This document shows positions 22,301-37,300 of a stretch of 64,000 nucleotides of DNA, one piece after another. The stretch is from Ciona intestinalis (taxonomy: Eukaryota; Chordata; Ascidiacea; Phlebobranchia; Cionidae). Both the position numbers and the translations under genes were made by a program. The stretch lies in contig NC_020179.2 of NCBI RefSeq assembly GCF_000224145.3, positions 798,571 through 862,570 on the forward strand. Direction: 5' to 3'. The notes beneath the pieces were generated by a model. It had not been told where the DNA came from. It saw only the letters and a list, made by a program, of their open reading frames with translations, and did not search any database. Each line of letters begins with the position of its first letter. Position 1 is the first letter of the stretch.

Positions 22301-25300
22301 CTTGAAATATCATGCTTCTAAAATGCTCTACGCTAGTGGGCATTGGACATTTGAATATGACCACTTGGAAATTCTTTAGTACACACACAGAAATAAAAAA
22401 GAATAGAAGGCGCATCTCTAATGTCGGCAAAGGAGAGAGCACGATACACTGTCTCTCTTTCGCGGGTCGTTCCCGTTTACTATTGTAGTCAATGGAGTCG
22501 ATGACGTTTTGTGTAGTTTTTCTTCGTTTTTTGACTTAATTTAAAGTTATTGTGTAAAAAAACTATTTTCTAATATATATATATTTCTAAAAAACCGTTT
22601 GTTTGAAATTTTTAATTAATTTTTTAAAATAATTAAATTTCCTAAACAAGTGGAAAACTGTAAGCGTTAACGTACCAAATAACTAAACTAGCCTAACAAA
22701 CTTGAATAGTTGGTGTAGTTTTTAAAATAAACAGCTAAAACCTTCCAAAAATACTATGCGCCTATCTTTTACAATGGAGACGAATGGAAATGGGGACGGA
22801 GTTGGCGGTCACGTGAATAGAAAAAAGAATATATCACGGTTTTGAGCAGTTGCGCGTTCTACTCTTTTTTATTTCTGTGAGTACACACGAAGCGATATAA
22901 ATCTATGTGTCGCACTGTTGTGTATAATGGGATCTGTTAGCACCTAAATTCCATATTTCCTGGACAAATAACAACGCTCCTTCCCAGTCGCTGGGTTACA
23001 TTTATATAATTCTGTAAATATTCTCTGTTTACTAACAAGTTCGATGAGAAACTAAAAAAAAACATGTTCCATTTTACCCCGTCCTACTAGAATAAATAGT
23101 TGGTATTGTCTAACTACGCATATACTCACAAGAATCCAACTGTCTCTTATTTCTTCGTATTCTCAGGATGCTGAAATTGCCCGTCTCCGCGAACAAGTTA
23201 ATTACTGGATGAAGCAAACAGGAAATTGTACCAGCTTCAACACACAAGTAAGGAAGCCATATTTTTGAAAAATAGGTAACCGTTAGGTGGTAGGGGAGAG
23301 TCACGTAGTAACAACGTTCGCGTCAGAAATTGATCGAGTGCCCGGGCATAAGTGCTAAGTGCTTTTCAAATTTGGTAATGTTATACTGGTGTTATGTAGT
23401 GTATATGAATATGCATAGTATAACGAAGAAGGTATACTAAAACGTTAGAGTTACCTACATAAAACGTACTTTAACCCTTTGTACCGCGTTTATTGGGTGT
23501 ACTATTAAGACGCAGGTTAGGAAAATGGGCTCAAACTATATTTATAACTAATATTTTGAAAGAGTTTGTTAGCATAAAGGGTCATAGTATAGTAGAAGCG
23601 GTTAGTAAACTTACTTCTTGTGTAAATATGACATCGGTGTCTTGAAAACAAACAGCTTTTGTGTCCACGCAAGTTTCCGTTGGTCTGTGCCTCGATATGT
23701 AATAAAAGGACTTGTATAATCTTTCCTATAGTAAGAGAGTAATATGAATATACTTGCTATAATGGTCTCAAAAGCAGGGTTATTATTCAAAGGTTTGAAA
23801 AGAATATGACATACGATACCTCCGTGTTTTAGTAAACATAAAAAANACGTTTAGAGATAGGCACCAATAGATAAAAATGTGTAGAAAATGAGTTTTACAA
23901 AATTCAAAGTTATTACTGAGTATACTAATGGACAAAAATAACGGTCATGCCGAAACATACGCGTCTTGACGTAAGTACTTAAAGTGTATTACCCTTTGTC
24001 ATGTGTCACTTGTTGCTAATAATACTTTTTTTAAGGCTGTCATGTTTTCAGATATAGTAGGTTGAGGTAAGATGGGCCTTGTCTTTATTCTCGTTCATCG
24101 TACCATTTAAAAGTAAAAGAATTAAGAATGTCTTTAAAAAACAGCGTTGTTTAAACGCGCGGTAAAAAAGGATACTTTGTGCTAACGGTATATTTATCTT
24201 ACCCCACATTATTGTATATAATATGTATAAATACACAGTGTGTTACCTTAAATTCCTGGTATAATCCTCATTCGTTTGTATAGGAAAGAATCGCGGAGCT
24301 CGAGCAATCAGAATCCCTTTTAAAATGTCAACTTCTAAACTTAGAAGACCAACTGGATTCACTAAGGTCTGAACTAAAGACATCTAAGGCTCACAATGAC
24401 GACCTTGGGAAACATTGCAATAAGTTGGAAAACTGTTTAGGTAAGTGATGGGAAAATAACAAAATAAAATGAACAATGTGACAATATCAATATATACCAC
24501 ATAACTGTAAAACAAAATAGAAAGAGGCATTTAGTCGACTGCGAGTTAGTTACACTGACTATATGTAAAGTTTATACACCCAACAAATTTCATATTCTAA
24601 CTTATACAGTATTTACCAACATAAAAGTGGTAACTGATAAGCGGGCACAAGGTCTATGAGACACCTTTGTTATAACGAATGTCGCTATATATACTTTGAC
24701 ACGCGAAGATAAATAAGTTACATTCATTCATTCATTCCTAATAACATATTCAGTGTTGTATAAAGTTATAGTTTCGTAGCCTATAATTTCACGGATCCGT
24801 TTTAGCCATGCTATGTATATTATATAGGAGCTTATTTTTGCTTACATTATCTACCAGCCGTTCTCGACGCTGAAAAGTCGCTCTTAGACGAACTTAAATC
24901 GGAGAATGGAAATCTCAGAAGACAGCTTGGGGGTATGGAGGAAGAATCAAAGCAGTTGGTTGGGAAGATGGCAGAACTGGCTGACGAGAATGCTACGTTG
25001 GAAAGGAAGGTATAAAGTGGACTGGTCGAATGTTAGAGTAACACTCTGTTAAAAATTTCATGAAAGTTAAAAATTCACAAGATCTTTTCATCAAATCAGA
25101 TATTCCTATTAATTTATTGATTTGGTTTCTTTGTTATCCTAATATAAAATAAATATTGAATAAAAGTAACTTTCGTTTTTAGTTAAACGTATTATTTGCT
25201 ATATTATATATGACACCCTGACCATTCCCGCTTAGCTATTATATTGGAGTGAGGAGTTATACGCTTGATGTAACAGCATTTTTATATTAATACTTTTAGT

Positions 25301-28300
25301 TGTCTACACGAAGTAACGGTGCTGATACAAGTCTGAATGACAAATATCAAAACGTTCTGGACGAAAATAAGAAGTTAAGAATAGAGAAAACTTCTCTTGC
25401 TGACAAGTAAGTCTTCTACAAATATCGAACAATTAAAAAGTATAGTGGGGGAAGATGGGACACCTTTAACACATAATATCTATATATCTTGATCGTGCTT
25501 CAAAGAATTAACAACGGTCTATATGAGAGTCGCGAGGGTACGGTTTTATAATTCTTTGAATTTTCCTTGTTTACTAACAAACAGGGCGAAAAAAATAGAA
25601 TAAAATAATGTCCCATCGCCCCCTCCCACTCTACTATAGGACAAATATTTTGGGGTTTCAGGGTACGTGGTAACTCGTAAGCGGGTACGACGCGTATGAA
25701 ACAAAACATTAGGGTTATAATGACTGCCGTTGCACCACCACGCGAGGATAAATAAGTTACATACGGAGTAACTTTGGTGAGAGCACACGACGTGTATAAA
25801 ACAGGACAGCAGTGCTATAAGGACGGATGTTGTAAGTCGCCCTCCACGCGTGGATAAATAAGTAATATACTTTATATACATACAAATCGGGAGTTTATTC
25901 CCACTTTCTCAATTAAGGTGCGCTGGATTGGAGGATTTAAAAGATTGTTTCGTGGAACAAATACGAAGTATGGAAGAAGACGTTAAGGAGAAAACTAAAT
26001 ACTCAGATCAAGTGAAAAGTTTAAGCATCAAAATAACGTAATGATTGCAAACTACATTTATGCGTATTTTTTTTAATAATGATGCCGTCCAAAATGTATT
26101 CTTTCCAAAATTTAGTAAGTTTGTACAGCAGGTGGAGAAGGCCTAAGATGGTTCATACTTTCATTTACAAAAGAAAATTAGTGAACCATAGAATCTTATC
26201 ATCATTACTCTAAAAGATCATTATTTATTGTTAAAACACGACCAGGAAATATGAGATATTATGTGTTATCCATCTTACCCCAGTTTTGTATGATTTTATC
26301 GTAGAGAGCTAATAGATGAAAATCGTAATCTATCTGAAGACAAAGCAAAGCTTGAGCTTGATCAAGAACTGAAATCAAACATGGAGGAAAAATTAAACGA
26401 AAGAATACAAGTCTTACAGGTTTGAACATAAGACATATATATTACAATACATCAAATTTCAATTTACCTGAAAAATTCGTTTTATTTTTTACCAGGATCA
26501 CATAGAAACTCTAAAATCGCAGCTTGAAAACCAAAATCGAAAGATCCTTTCTTTCGACTGCCTGCAGGAGAATTTAGAATCCGTGGTGGCAGAAAAGTGC
26601 GACTTGGAAGCGGCTTGCAAACGACATAAAACAGAGAAGCAAGATCTGGAAAATAAGCTAGCGGACCAACAGGTAGATAGGAGTATATTTGAATACTCTT
26701 GCCATGTACTAGGACTCTGGCCGTATAGACACGTATATAATAAAAAAGTACATACGCTATACCCATGGAAACTAAATATCGACAAGTATAGATTGGTAGA
26801 TTATATTCAGAAGTTAGTTTAAAACTGATTCTTATTCAGTTTAAAACTAATTCTTATTCGGTTGTAACAATTTTCGAATCACATTTTGCAGGAAAGGTTA
26901 TCAGAGTCGTTTGAACGAGCGAACGAACAACTAATGCTCGAAACCAACGAGATGGCAGAGAGACAGAGGTCGCTACTTGCCGAAAACCACACGCTTAGGA
27001 TACATTCAAATGCAAGAGGAGTCACGTTAACATTGGGAAAGAAATTTAGCGACGAAGTGGAGAAACTGCTTTGCTCAAATACGTTCGAACATTTAGAAGA
27101 GTTGGTCAAAGAAAAGGAGTTGTCAGTTAAAAGAGGGATTGACATTCCAGTTCTTGCTTTGGGCGATCTTGCATCTACGCCACGTAGTGCTTATGAACCA
27201 TTTGCGTCCGATGCAGCGGCTGATGACGTCATCAACGCCTACGTCACTGAATCTGTGGGTATGACGCTACAGCAGTTCTGCAAACAACAGGCACAAAGTC
27301 CGAGAGTTGACAACGTTACGACTATCGATGCTCTGCGGCAAGATCTAAAGAGAAACTACAGTCTTGTGCAAAGACTGCACCGTCTTATTGAAATTACGCA
27401 GTCTCTGGGTGAAATAAAAACTTCGGCGTCAGAAAATCAGCAAAATGAAGAAAGCAGTGAACTAGCAAAAAGGTATGTGGTTGCAATAAAGTTATAAATA
27501 AATGTATATATATACATTAGATGTTTTTACATTGCATCGTACATTCATTTCATTCGTTTTGCAGACTTGAAACTCAACACACCACCACGTATGAAGATTC
27601 CAGTAAAGAAATGGAATCTGTTACTGAGGAGTTGCGGGTTGCAAAGGAAGAAATCAAGTCTTTGTCGTTTGAACGAGACGACTTGCTTAAAAAACTCAAC
27701 AAAATGTCTGAAAAGTCACAAGAATACAAATCGATGTGCGATGATCTGATTGTGAGGACAAGCAAGCTACAAGAAGAGAAATCTGAGCTTATTATGCTTT
27801 CTAATATTGATAGTAGCGCGAATAACAAAGGTACGGAAGATACATTGAAACTTTTGGAAGAAGCGCAGCTTGAAATATCTATCCTTCGTGAAGAAGCAGA
27901 CTTACATGCTGAAGAGGTCGAGGGGATAAAAAAAGATCATAAAGGAGATATTGAGAAGTTAAGAGAAAAAGTCCGAGATCTTGAGAATGCAAAAGAAGAT
28001 GTTCAATCTAAATTAGAAGACACGGAGACGGTTATTGAAGAACTGACAAAGAAGATGCAAAAAATTCAACTTGAGAATCTTGAGATGTTGGAGAAGGACA
28101 AAGAAGAGATGGAGTTGTTAAAGCAGGAAATTAATGAGAAAAACATGATGCTCAAAGATGCTGAGGAGAGGTTGCAAGATCCATCTCTGAAGTTAGATGA
28201 AGAGGAATGTGAAAAGTCAGAGCTTACTGCTGCGTTGGAGGACGAGCAAAGACGAGCAGACGAAGCAAGTTTATCGTCTTCCAGTACTCAAGATAAGTTG

Positions 28301-31300
28301 TTGCAGTACAGAGAACAAGCGGGGAGATATAAGCAAGAGAATCATGAATTAAAACTAAAGTTGGATGAATTAGAAAACGAAAAGAACGTGGAGATTGAAG
28401 AGTTGGGGATGCAGATAAAACGTTTGACTAATGAAATAAACGAACAAAAAAGGGAACAGCGGTAAGCCTTAAAACTGCTATGTGTATTTAATTGTGTGTG
28501 GTTCCTAATACTGTATGTGTAAAAGTTATGTTTTTAATTTTTACCTTGTTTATTAACAGTGAAAGCAATGAAGAGAGAATCAAGGAGCAAAAAGATGAAT
28601 GGGAACGGAGTACTGAACATTATAAGACACGAATTACAACACTTGAAGAAGAAATTATGATTTTAAAGTAATTCCCTGGTTTCTTGTTAGTTAGTACTTT
28701 TGCGTTGTTATACGATACTTAGGCGTGAGTCAGATATATTAGCTCGGTGAGATATATTGCACAAACACGTATAGTGGCTGTGTATATTGCATGTGTCCGC
28801 TCTTGCTATGGTAGCTGTACGTAAAGTAAAACTATGTGGGTGATGATATTACTTTTTTCAGTTTTCGTGATGCACTATTTTTAAATTACAGAGACAACGA
28901 AAGGTACTTGAACAATGAAATTGAGTTGAAGGAAAAAGTTCATGAAGAAAATCAATCACTGAGAAGCAAAATTGTCAAGTTAGAAGACGAAGTGATGAAG
29001 CTGAAAAATCGAGTTCAAGATTTGGAGGACCACCTAACTGAAAATGATGGTTCTCTGGATGAAATATCCCGTCGATTGGAAGAGCAAATTAGGAGCAAAG
29101 ATCGGCTCCTGGAACAATGGGAAATAAGGTATGAACAACTGAAAACAGAAATGGAAGATCGGAAGAAAAATCATCTTCTAGAAAAAGAGGATACACAGCA
29201 AGAGATTGAGGTTTTTGAAAACGAAGTTCTTACTTTGAAAGCTGAAATTTCCTGGCTTCAAAATCGGACTGGTGTTCCGCTTGACGAAAATGTCTTGCAA
29301 AATAGAGATTTAACAGTAGCCGAGTTACTCGAAAAGTTTTCCCAACTGCGAGAAGAGATGTCCGGAAAAGATGAGGAAATTTTAGAATTACAGCAAAGGA
29401 TTTCCGAATATGAACAACTTTCTCTCAATACCAATTCACAGGCTTTTGGTCAAGAACTTTCAAATGTTGAAGCTGCGAATATCACCACTTCGTCCATTTT
29501 AAAATCGACCGATGGCATGTCAAGTGACGAGTGCCCACCGCTGGTTAATAGCTACAGGAACGCCATGTTAAGCGAGGTTGAGAGGTTAAGGGGAAGGTGC
29601 TTGAAGCTCGAGGAGCAGCTCGCTGAAAAGGAAAAACAGCTGCCTGTTTCGGATAATAGTGCGGCTACACCGTCGTCAACCGCTGCTGTACATGAGCGTA
29701 TATCGGTCTCTAATACATCTGATGAAACCAGTAGAGACTTTGGCAGAAGCATGGAAAACCTGATAGACTTGGACAGTACTTCCTCCGATGGTGTTCCTGA
29801 GTCAGAAAGCAGTGACAGTTCCTACTCTGAAGATACATCGAGTCAGAAAACAGCCGGGTCTTATGTTAATTTAAGCACTACTGAATCGCACCAGTTCATC
29901 GCATTAGAGCGTGCTGAACCAGTTCATACTTCAACGCCAAATGACGCTGAAAGAGGGGCGGTTTCACTGGAGAAAGCAGACGAAGACAACTGTATTGAAA
30001 AACTTCAGCGAGAAAACCTTCGATTATCTACCATGCTCCAGCAAGCACAGTCCGACGCTCTTGGCTTGCAGGTACCGCACCGGCGTGTGCTTGGACGCGG
30101 CGAGCGCTTTTCGCTGGTTTCTCATTACGTCACAATGCTCGACGGCCTGCGCAATGTTCTGTGTTTTGCGCAAGCCAGTTTGTCAGGATATGAAGTAGCA
30201 GGTGTGAAACTAACCCTGTAAAACGACTAACCCCTTAAAGTTTGCAGTGCTGTAGCGTATAGTATTATTTTTCTGTAAACATGGTCTAAAAGTGATACAT
30301 GTTTCATAGGAGAAGCTTCACAAGTTCCCAGTTATCATACAAGACTTACAAGCTCGGTTAGCGGAGGTGGAAACTCGAAACCGCCAAAGCGGAACCGAAT
30401 CAGATATCGTAATCGACGAGAACCAACAAAAAGAAATCGAAAAACTAAAAGTAAAACACTTATGTGTTTATAGATCTTTTACAAAACTGTAAAAAAATCA
30501 ATTTAGATTACGGTAAATGATACATTATTACTTATTAGTTAAATAAATATTGGTAATCTTCCGTTTAACGTTGAGTTTTATTTAATTATATGGAGTTTGT
30601 ACCTGTGTTTCACTTTGTGTATACCAACAGGCTTGTTTGCTGGAGACGGAGTGCCTTGTTGTAGCGCACAAGAACAAACTCAGCCATGTGGAGAGTTTGA
30701 ATGACAGTTTACGATTAGCGAACGGACGACTACGTGCAGAAGTTAACAACATTAAGAGGGCAATCGCTCAAAGTAACAGTCCTTTACTGGGAGAAATCGT
30801 CAACGAATTAAAGTACACCATTTTAAATGCTTTTCCATATAACCACTTATTTAATGAAAAAAAAATGTTTAGGCTTGAGAGTACAGACCGCGAACGGGAT
30901 TCGGTGAGCAGCGAGGAAGATAGCGACACGCCACAAGAAGCATTCGAAGATTTGGAAACAATTCCTTTCGATAAAGTTGTTAATGTTTTATGCGAGCGAC
31001 TCCAAGAGAGTGGAATAACTAGTGAACAAGAAAAGGTGACTTGGAAAGGGATCAATAGGTGTAAAAAAGGAGTTAATATATCTGATGCATTGGCATGTGT
31101 CTAACATGAACATTTTACAACTTTACTATATTTCGCCTTATTCGTTACATAAGGTTAGAATAATACACAAAAGTCTATCGCATTTCAAAACAGTTTTAGG
31201 TATGTACGTGCCAAAAACTATTTGGTGATAGTCTGCTTAACATTGAACAGTAATAACTTTTCATATTCCCAATGTTCTTGTTTGTTGTGCTTGTCCAGGA

Positions 31301-34300
31301 GGAAATAAACAGACTATCAAACGAACTAGACGAGACCAGAGAACGACTTGTTTCATTAGAAGATAGAAGTAGTGGGCTAAGCAATGAGGTTAGTTAGAGT
31401 GTTTTCGATTCATTTACAAAAATTTCGATTATTGATCGTTTTATAGCAAGATCCATTTTCCTTTAACTGTTCTTTAATCTTTGTTACCGTAATCGAGAAG
31501 AGACAAATCAAATTTACTACTACATATATATGCATATTTGATATTTATATTCATATATCACAGTTAACTGAAGCACTCGGACGATTGCAAGAAAGTAACG
31601 AAGCTTTAATGACGTCAGAAGAGAAGATATCTTCAATGAAAATGTTGTTAACGATGAATGACGCAAATGCAAAAGAAAGCTTGCGAAGGTACCCAGGAAT
31701 ACCATAAAGTGAAACCGTTTTGTATTCACCTAATATAGTGGGTTGGGATAAGATGGTCCATGTTTCATTCTATTTTATTGTACGACTTGGTGGTAAACAA
31801 AAATTATTCACAGAATTTTATAACCGTATATCCTCACGACTCGCAATAGCGATGTCTATACCCTACAGTACCCTATAAGTGGTAATTTCGTTGTAAACTG
31901 TAAAAATTTCATGTCTAGCTTCGTTTCAATAACGCTATGGTTTTTAGCAAACAAGAAGACCTCGAAAAGATGAAAGAGAAAATTTATTCGTTGAACCGCG
32001 AGCTTGAGGTAAAAGTGGAGGCATTGGAAGCTTTGGAGGTGAAGAAGAGAGCAGAGTTTGAAGAGCTGAGGTTAAAGCTCGACAGTGTGCAGGAGGAGCT
32101 CATGCGAAGCTCGCAACATGTGAGAGTTAAATTAAATTAACAAATAAATTGGTTGTTTAACTTTTTTATACCAATTGGATCGAAAAATCGAATACAGTTT
32201 TCTTCTTTTAACTGCATATAAAACCTATAGGCTGAAAGAGAATTATATAGTCAGTATATAGTCACATTTGCAATGCAGTCTGTATAATACTACATAATAA
32301 TGAAAAAAAACATTGTTTTTTTTAGACTGTAGCACAGTCGCAAGATTTGCTGGCTAAGACAACGAAACTGGAACAGCAATCCCAAGAGAGGCAAGAAATG
32401 TTGGATCAGAAAGAAACAGAAATAATGTCCTTAAAAATCGAAATCGAAATTTTGCACCAAGCTAAACAACAGGTTGAAGAATCAATGAAGAATGAAATTA
32501 AACGTAGGTTCATGTGGCCATTACATATAAGTTTCTATACATTTTTCAATGTACCGATTTTACCCCGTACATCCCCTCTGGGTAGCCATAATCTTAAACA
32601 GTATAAGTTACGCGTTTACGGCAAATATTGCACAGTTGTTTAAAATAAATTGTGCAAAAATCGACATACCTCCGTCAATGCAGATAAATCTAGTTTGGAA
32701 GAAAAGTTAAATTCGACAGTCGCCTTCCAGTTGAGTGAGGTGGATCGTCTTAAAGCGGAAATTGAAAACCTTGAGAGAGGAACTGCTGATCTGCAAGATT
32801 CCATGAGCTCCAGAGGTAAGTCGAACTTCACTCTGATAAAAACACAGTTCGTGAACAGTTGGCATAATCATAATCAATAAATAAAAGACTATATTTAACT
32901 ATTTCAGTTGATTATTTCAAAGAAACTTTTTCATATTAAAATTTGTCGTGAGACCAATTTTTGAATGTTCCGTTATTCAAACTCTTTCTTAATTTTGAAA
33001 TATTATTTCAGATAACAATATTGCCAGTCTGAGCACCGAACTGATGGAGAAAAATGACCAGATAGTTGTTCTCAGTGCAAGAGTGGATGAACTAACTGAA
33101 ACAGAAGAAGCGTTGAAGAACACAATGAACCTAGCTGATGATTTGATAGAGGAGCAGACCAAACAACATCAGGATGAAGTTGAACAATTGAAAGTTGGCC
33201 TTGAAATGTAAGTCAACATGAATATAGAGAAGTTTGTTCATATATGGTAGGGTAGCGTTGGATGCATTTTCCATGGAAAATGTTTTCATTATCTTTTATT
33301 TTTGTATTTCGTTACAAACATGGTAATTTAGAGAATGTATACCGTGGTTCGCGACTTAACAATAATATAGAGAAAAACAGCGGATCTTTTAGAGAAATTA
33401 ATCTTCTGACACGTTCATTTAATAAGCAGATTTATAAAAAATATATAGTAGGATGGGGGGAGATGGGACACCTTTTCATTCTATTTTCTCGTACATTTTG
33501 GTAGTAACCAAAGAACATTAAAAGAATTATAAAACCTTGTCCTCGCGACTTTCATAGACCATTGTTTTTTGTTTAAAACACGACCAGGATATTTATATAT
33601 TTTGTGCTAAAGGTGTCCCAACCTCCCCCACCCCACTATATGTTATATGCCATGCGGGGAGCTTTTTTCAGGTTAATATAAAAATGTATTTATACACTGG
33701 GTTCCAAACAATTCTCAGATCTGCAGCGGAGGCAAGAAGAGCAGAGATGAGCAGTGAGGAGCTTCATGCAGAGATAATTAAGCTGGAGGAGAAAAATAAG
33801 ATGTTGGAAGATGCGATAGATGGGATTAGAAAAGAAGAAAGAGACCATGATGCGAACCTAGAAGCAATGGAGGTAAAGAGACAATAGGAATATGTTGATA
33901 TGTAGTAAACATGTATGAACACGTAGGAAAGAAGCATTTAAACTCTTTTTAGATTCTTTAAAATTTAAATTTAAAAAATTAACTATCCGTTTATATATAT
34001 GCATTCTACTATATATAGATAAGGTCTTGTGGCAAGAAACCACAGTGGATTGGGGATGTTGGCTTATTGTCCTTTCACTGGAATGCGTACTGTGGTCATG
34101 CGTGTTATGACTCAACGATTTGTTCTGCAACAGTAAAGGCTATACAAGTATTGAATAGTTTTAAATGAAATATGTTTGCTTTTTTCAGATGGAACGTGAA
34201 CTGATGAACACGAGCCTTGAAAATGCTCGGGAGGAAACAAGAGAAGTTGAGATAAAAGCGGAGGATCTGGTGAGAGTAAATAAAGAGCTGCAAGAGGAAA

Positions 34301-37300
34301 ATGAGCAACTCCAGAAGACGATTGAAACTCTTAACGATCAAGTCATCGCACTTCGAGTTAGATGCGATAAACTGGATGTGGAAGTATTGGAAAGGGAGCA
34401 GGAGATAGCGGAGGTAATGGGAGATAACGATGTTCTCGCTTCTAAGCTTGCCAACAGTGTAAACAGTGATCTGAAAAGTGATAATACTCGGGAAGAAGTT
34501 GTGAGTCTACGGATGGAGAACGAACGGTTAGTATGTTTGACAAAATCCACGATCAACGATAACAGCAGTTTATGGTATTAGGAAAATATTAACAAAATCT
34601 TAACATTTTTTTGACCCAAACACCCCCTTTTTATACATTACTATGTCATTTCAGACTGCAATTCGCAGTGAGTACTTTTTATAGGAATTACAAATGCATA
34701 AAATTAAATAAAACTTTTTGGTATGTTATGTTTTAACCAATACACCCCGCTAAAATTTAAACAAAACCTTCCGATTATACACGCTAGTTAAACACTCAGG
34801 CGCTTACAGCGTATTTTTCGATTCACGTCACATTAAAATCGGAAGCGCTATCTCTCCACGCATCGGCTACAAACATAGCGGTTTATGTACTATAACATAC
34901 TAATATAAGTATATCCACGTCGTACTACAGATATCCCTATACATGTATACAACGTACGTTTGTTATGAACACTTTCCCATTACTACCATGAGCGACATGC
35001 CTATTCGCGTTTTCTTATAGAATACTCGAACTTTATAAACAAAGGCGGGGCATCAGAACAAAGCCAATGTATTTCGGATACAAACCCTTTGTATTAACAT
35101 TTCTTTCAATCTCTAAGTCCTTCAGAAGAGTTTACTTTCGTTATCTGAAGTGGTCTTGCCATGTATTAATCATTAGACAGGTCGGTACTGGTTTTAACTC
35201 ATTATATGAATTAAGTTAGACACTTATAGGTTACGGCAAATCTGATCTGGATGTGTATCCCCCCGTAAAACAGCTAAGACTTCAAAGCGTGTATTGAAAG
35301 AATTAAACGTGTTGATATTGCAGTTTCCAGTGATGTATACTCGATCGAACTTGGTTTAAATAGCTAAGAGATTTTTTGGGGCAATCATAACATAGTAAAC
35401 GTGATTTTGCTTCCAGACTACAAACCGCGCTTTCAGACGTACAAGAACAGCTCTCTGGCTCACAGAAGGTAATCAACGACTATAGAGCCGACAAATATCA
35501 TCTCACAAAAGAAGTGATAAGTTTACACTCTGAAGTGCATTCGGTCAACACAGCAAGAAGCGCTTACACTGAAGATACAAGCAGTAGGGATGCAAGTTTT
35601 GGAATTGATGAATTAGATTCACCGAGTAGAAAGTTAACGTCTACAGAAAAGGACATTAAACTCGTTGACTGTGCCAACCAAAGCGATATAAGTCGTTTAC
35701 AGGTAGCTAGGTTCTAGTTTTATAACGGTACAAACTATGGTGTGTTTGGTGTATACTGTATAACTAAGTACTTATTACCAACTAAGTTACATGCAAGGTA
35801 CCTCGTATAAGCATATAATACACGTGAGAGGTGTGGTCTAAAATAAAGGTGTAACAAGGACTGTCTCGGCCTTGCCACTTCAAGAAAAAAAGTTACATTC
35901 AAACATTTATTTATATATTTATTTATTCACAAAGTGTTTTCTCTTATAGGAGCAATCACTGTCACTTCAGTCAGAAAACCAAGCTTTAAAACTGAGACTT
36001 GCTGCTTTGGAAGAAAGCATCAGTGGAGCAGCCGAGAGAGTCGTCCCTAAACTAGATCTCGGGAGTATTGCGGATGAAAGTGACATGAAACGTAGGTTGG
36101 CGGGTCCTCCGGACGAGGACGACACCGGAAGATTTTTGGAAGAATGTGATCCGGATACCGCACGCCCGACGGAGGTTGAAAGAATGAGTGAACAGCTCCG
36201 AGAGTCGGATGCAAAAGTTGAAAAGTTGATTACCCAGGTGAGGTATTTTTCATAGGAAAAACAGTTACGGTCCGTTACATTATACTTCAACCCATTAATA
36301 GATTATTTACTTAACTAGTTTTGTCTTTTACCTAAAAATATATATATGCCCATTGGCGCTACTTTAATTGTTTAAGAAAGAGGCACGATTTTCGAATGGA
36401 ATTCTTATATTTTATTTTAAACCACTTACATTTAAAATCCGAACATAAGCGCTATCACTGACAAGTATTCTGAACAATAAGTTATAGTAACCTAAATCCA
36501 CATTCGCGTCTCGGTTTATTTGCCCAGATTCGTTCCTTCGCTCCGTAAGTACACAAAGCTACAGAACTTATAGCTATGTTAAGCGTATGTTTCAGATATG
36601 ATACCCCGTCTTTCGAGAAGAATTTAAAGTTGTAAAAGAAGTTCGTAAAAGTTTTAGTAGTGTTACCACACGGCCTGGTCCCTGCTTGTTTGCTGTTTCT
36701 AAGCGTTTTATGACCCCAGCAAAACCGTTGTACCTTTAAACCCAGCAGACTTACAGATTACAGGATATAAAATTGCACTGTCTGAAATTACAACTTAGTG
36801 TAGTCTAGCGAGACCAAATTGAGAGCTCAAACAGGTTAAGTTTTTACATAAAAGCTACCAGTTTTTCACATTTCAGCAGCACATTTATAAGCTTTTAAAC
36901 GTTAAGATTCACGAAATGGAAGACGAGACAGAAGAATTGAGACGAAATGTTAAAGACTTGGCTACGAAAAACGATTCATTACAGAAAGAGTTCTTTGGTA
37001 CCATTCACGAAAATTTCCAAACACAGGTAACTCTGGAATATAGATATTCGCTGATTTGTTAATAATTGTTATTTTGTGTGCATTGCTTTATGCTCGTGCA
37101 ATAAATATAACCATATTTTAACGGTAACGACATGGGAAGTCGTAAATTATATGACTTTTTGTGCTTTACGATAAGAAGCTAGTGAACTCGGCCGATGCAA
37201 TATCTACAACTGAAGTCTGTACAAATTAATACGTTGTTTTTTTAAGATCGATGAAGTAAATGAGGCGAATGCAAGTTTAAAGAGCGATTTGAATACAAAA

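Larger units (their letters stand above)
23167..27472 (+). other. Giant gene exons 9-16: coiled coil and a non-coiled block
   Basis: Exons: 23167-23247, 24284-24440, 24858-25009, 25300-25406, 25918-26037, 26305-26419, 26496-26672, 26892-27472. Exons 9-15 are Leu/Glu/Lys heptad sequence. Exon 16 (residues about 645-838) starts coiled, then holds a block without heptads (LALGDLASTPRSAYEPF ... AYVTESVGMTLQQFCKQQ ... RNYSLVQRLHRLIEITQSL) that looks folded. I do not recognise it. Confidence 0.75.
31299..35702 (+). other. Giant gene exons 23-31: coiled coil
   Basis: Exons: 31299-31388, 31564-31688, 31948-32119, 32326-32503, 32684-32815, 33012-33207, 33719-33872, 34189-34526, 35417-35702. All encode charged heptad sequence; exon 31 ends with a Ser/Thr-rich, Asp-rich linker. 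Intron 34527-35416 (890 bases) shows no element or ORF of note. Confidence 0.78.
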
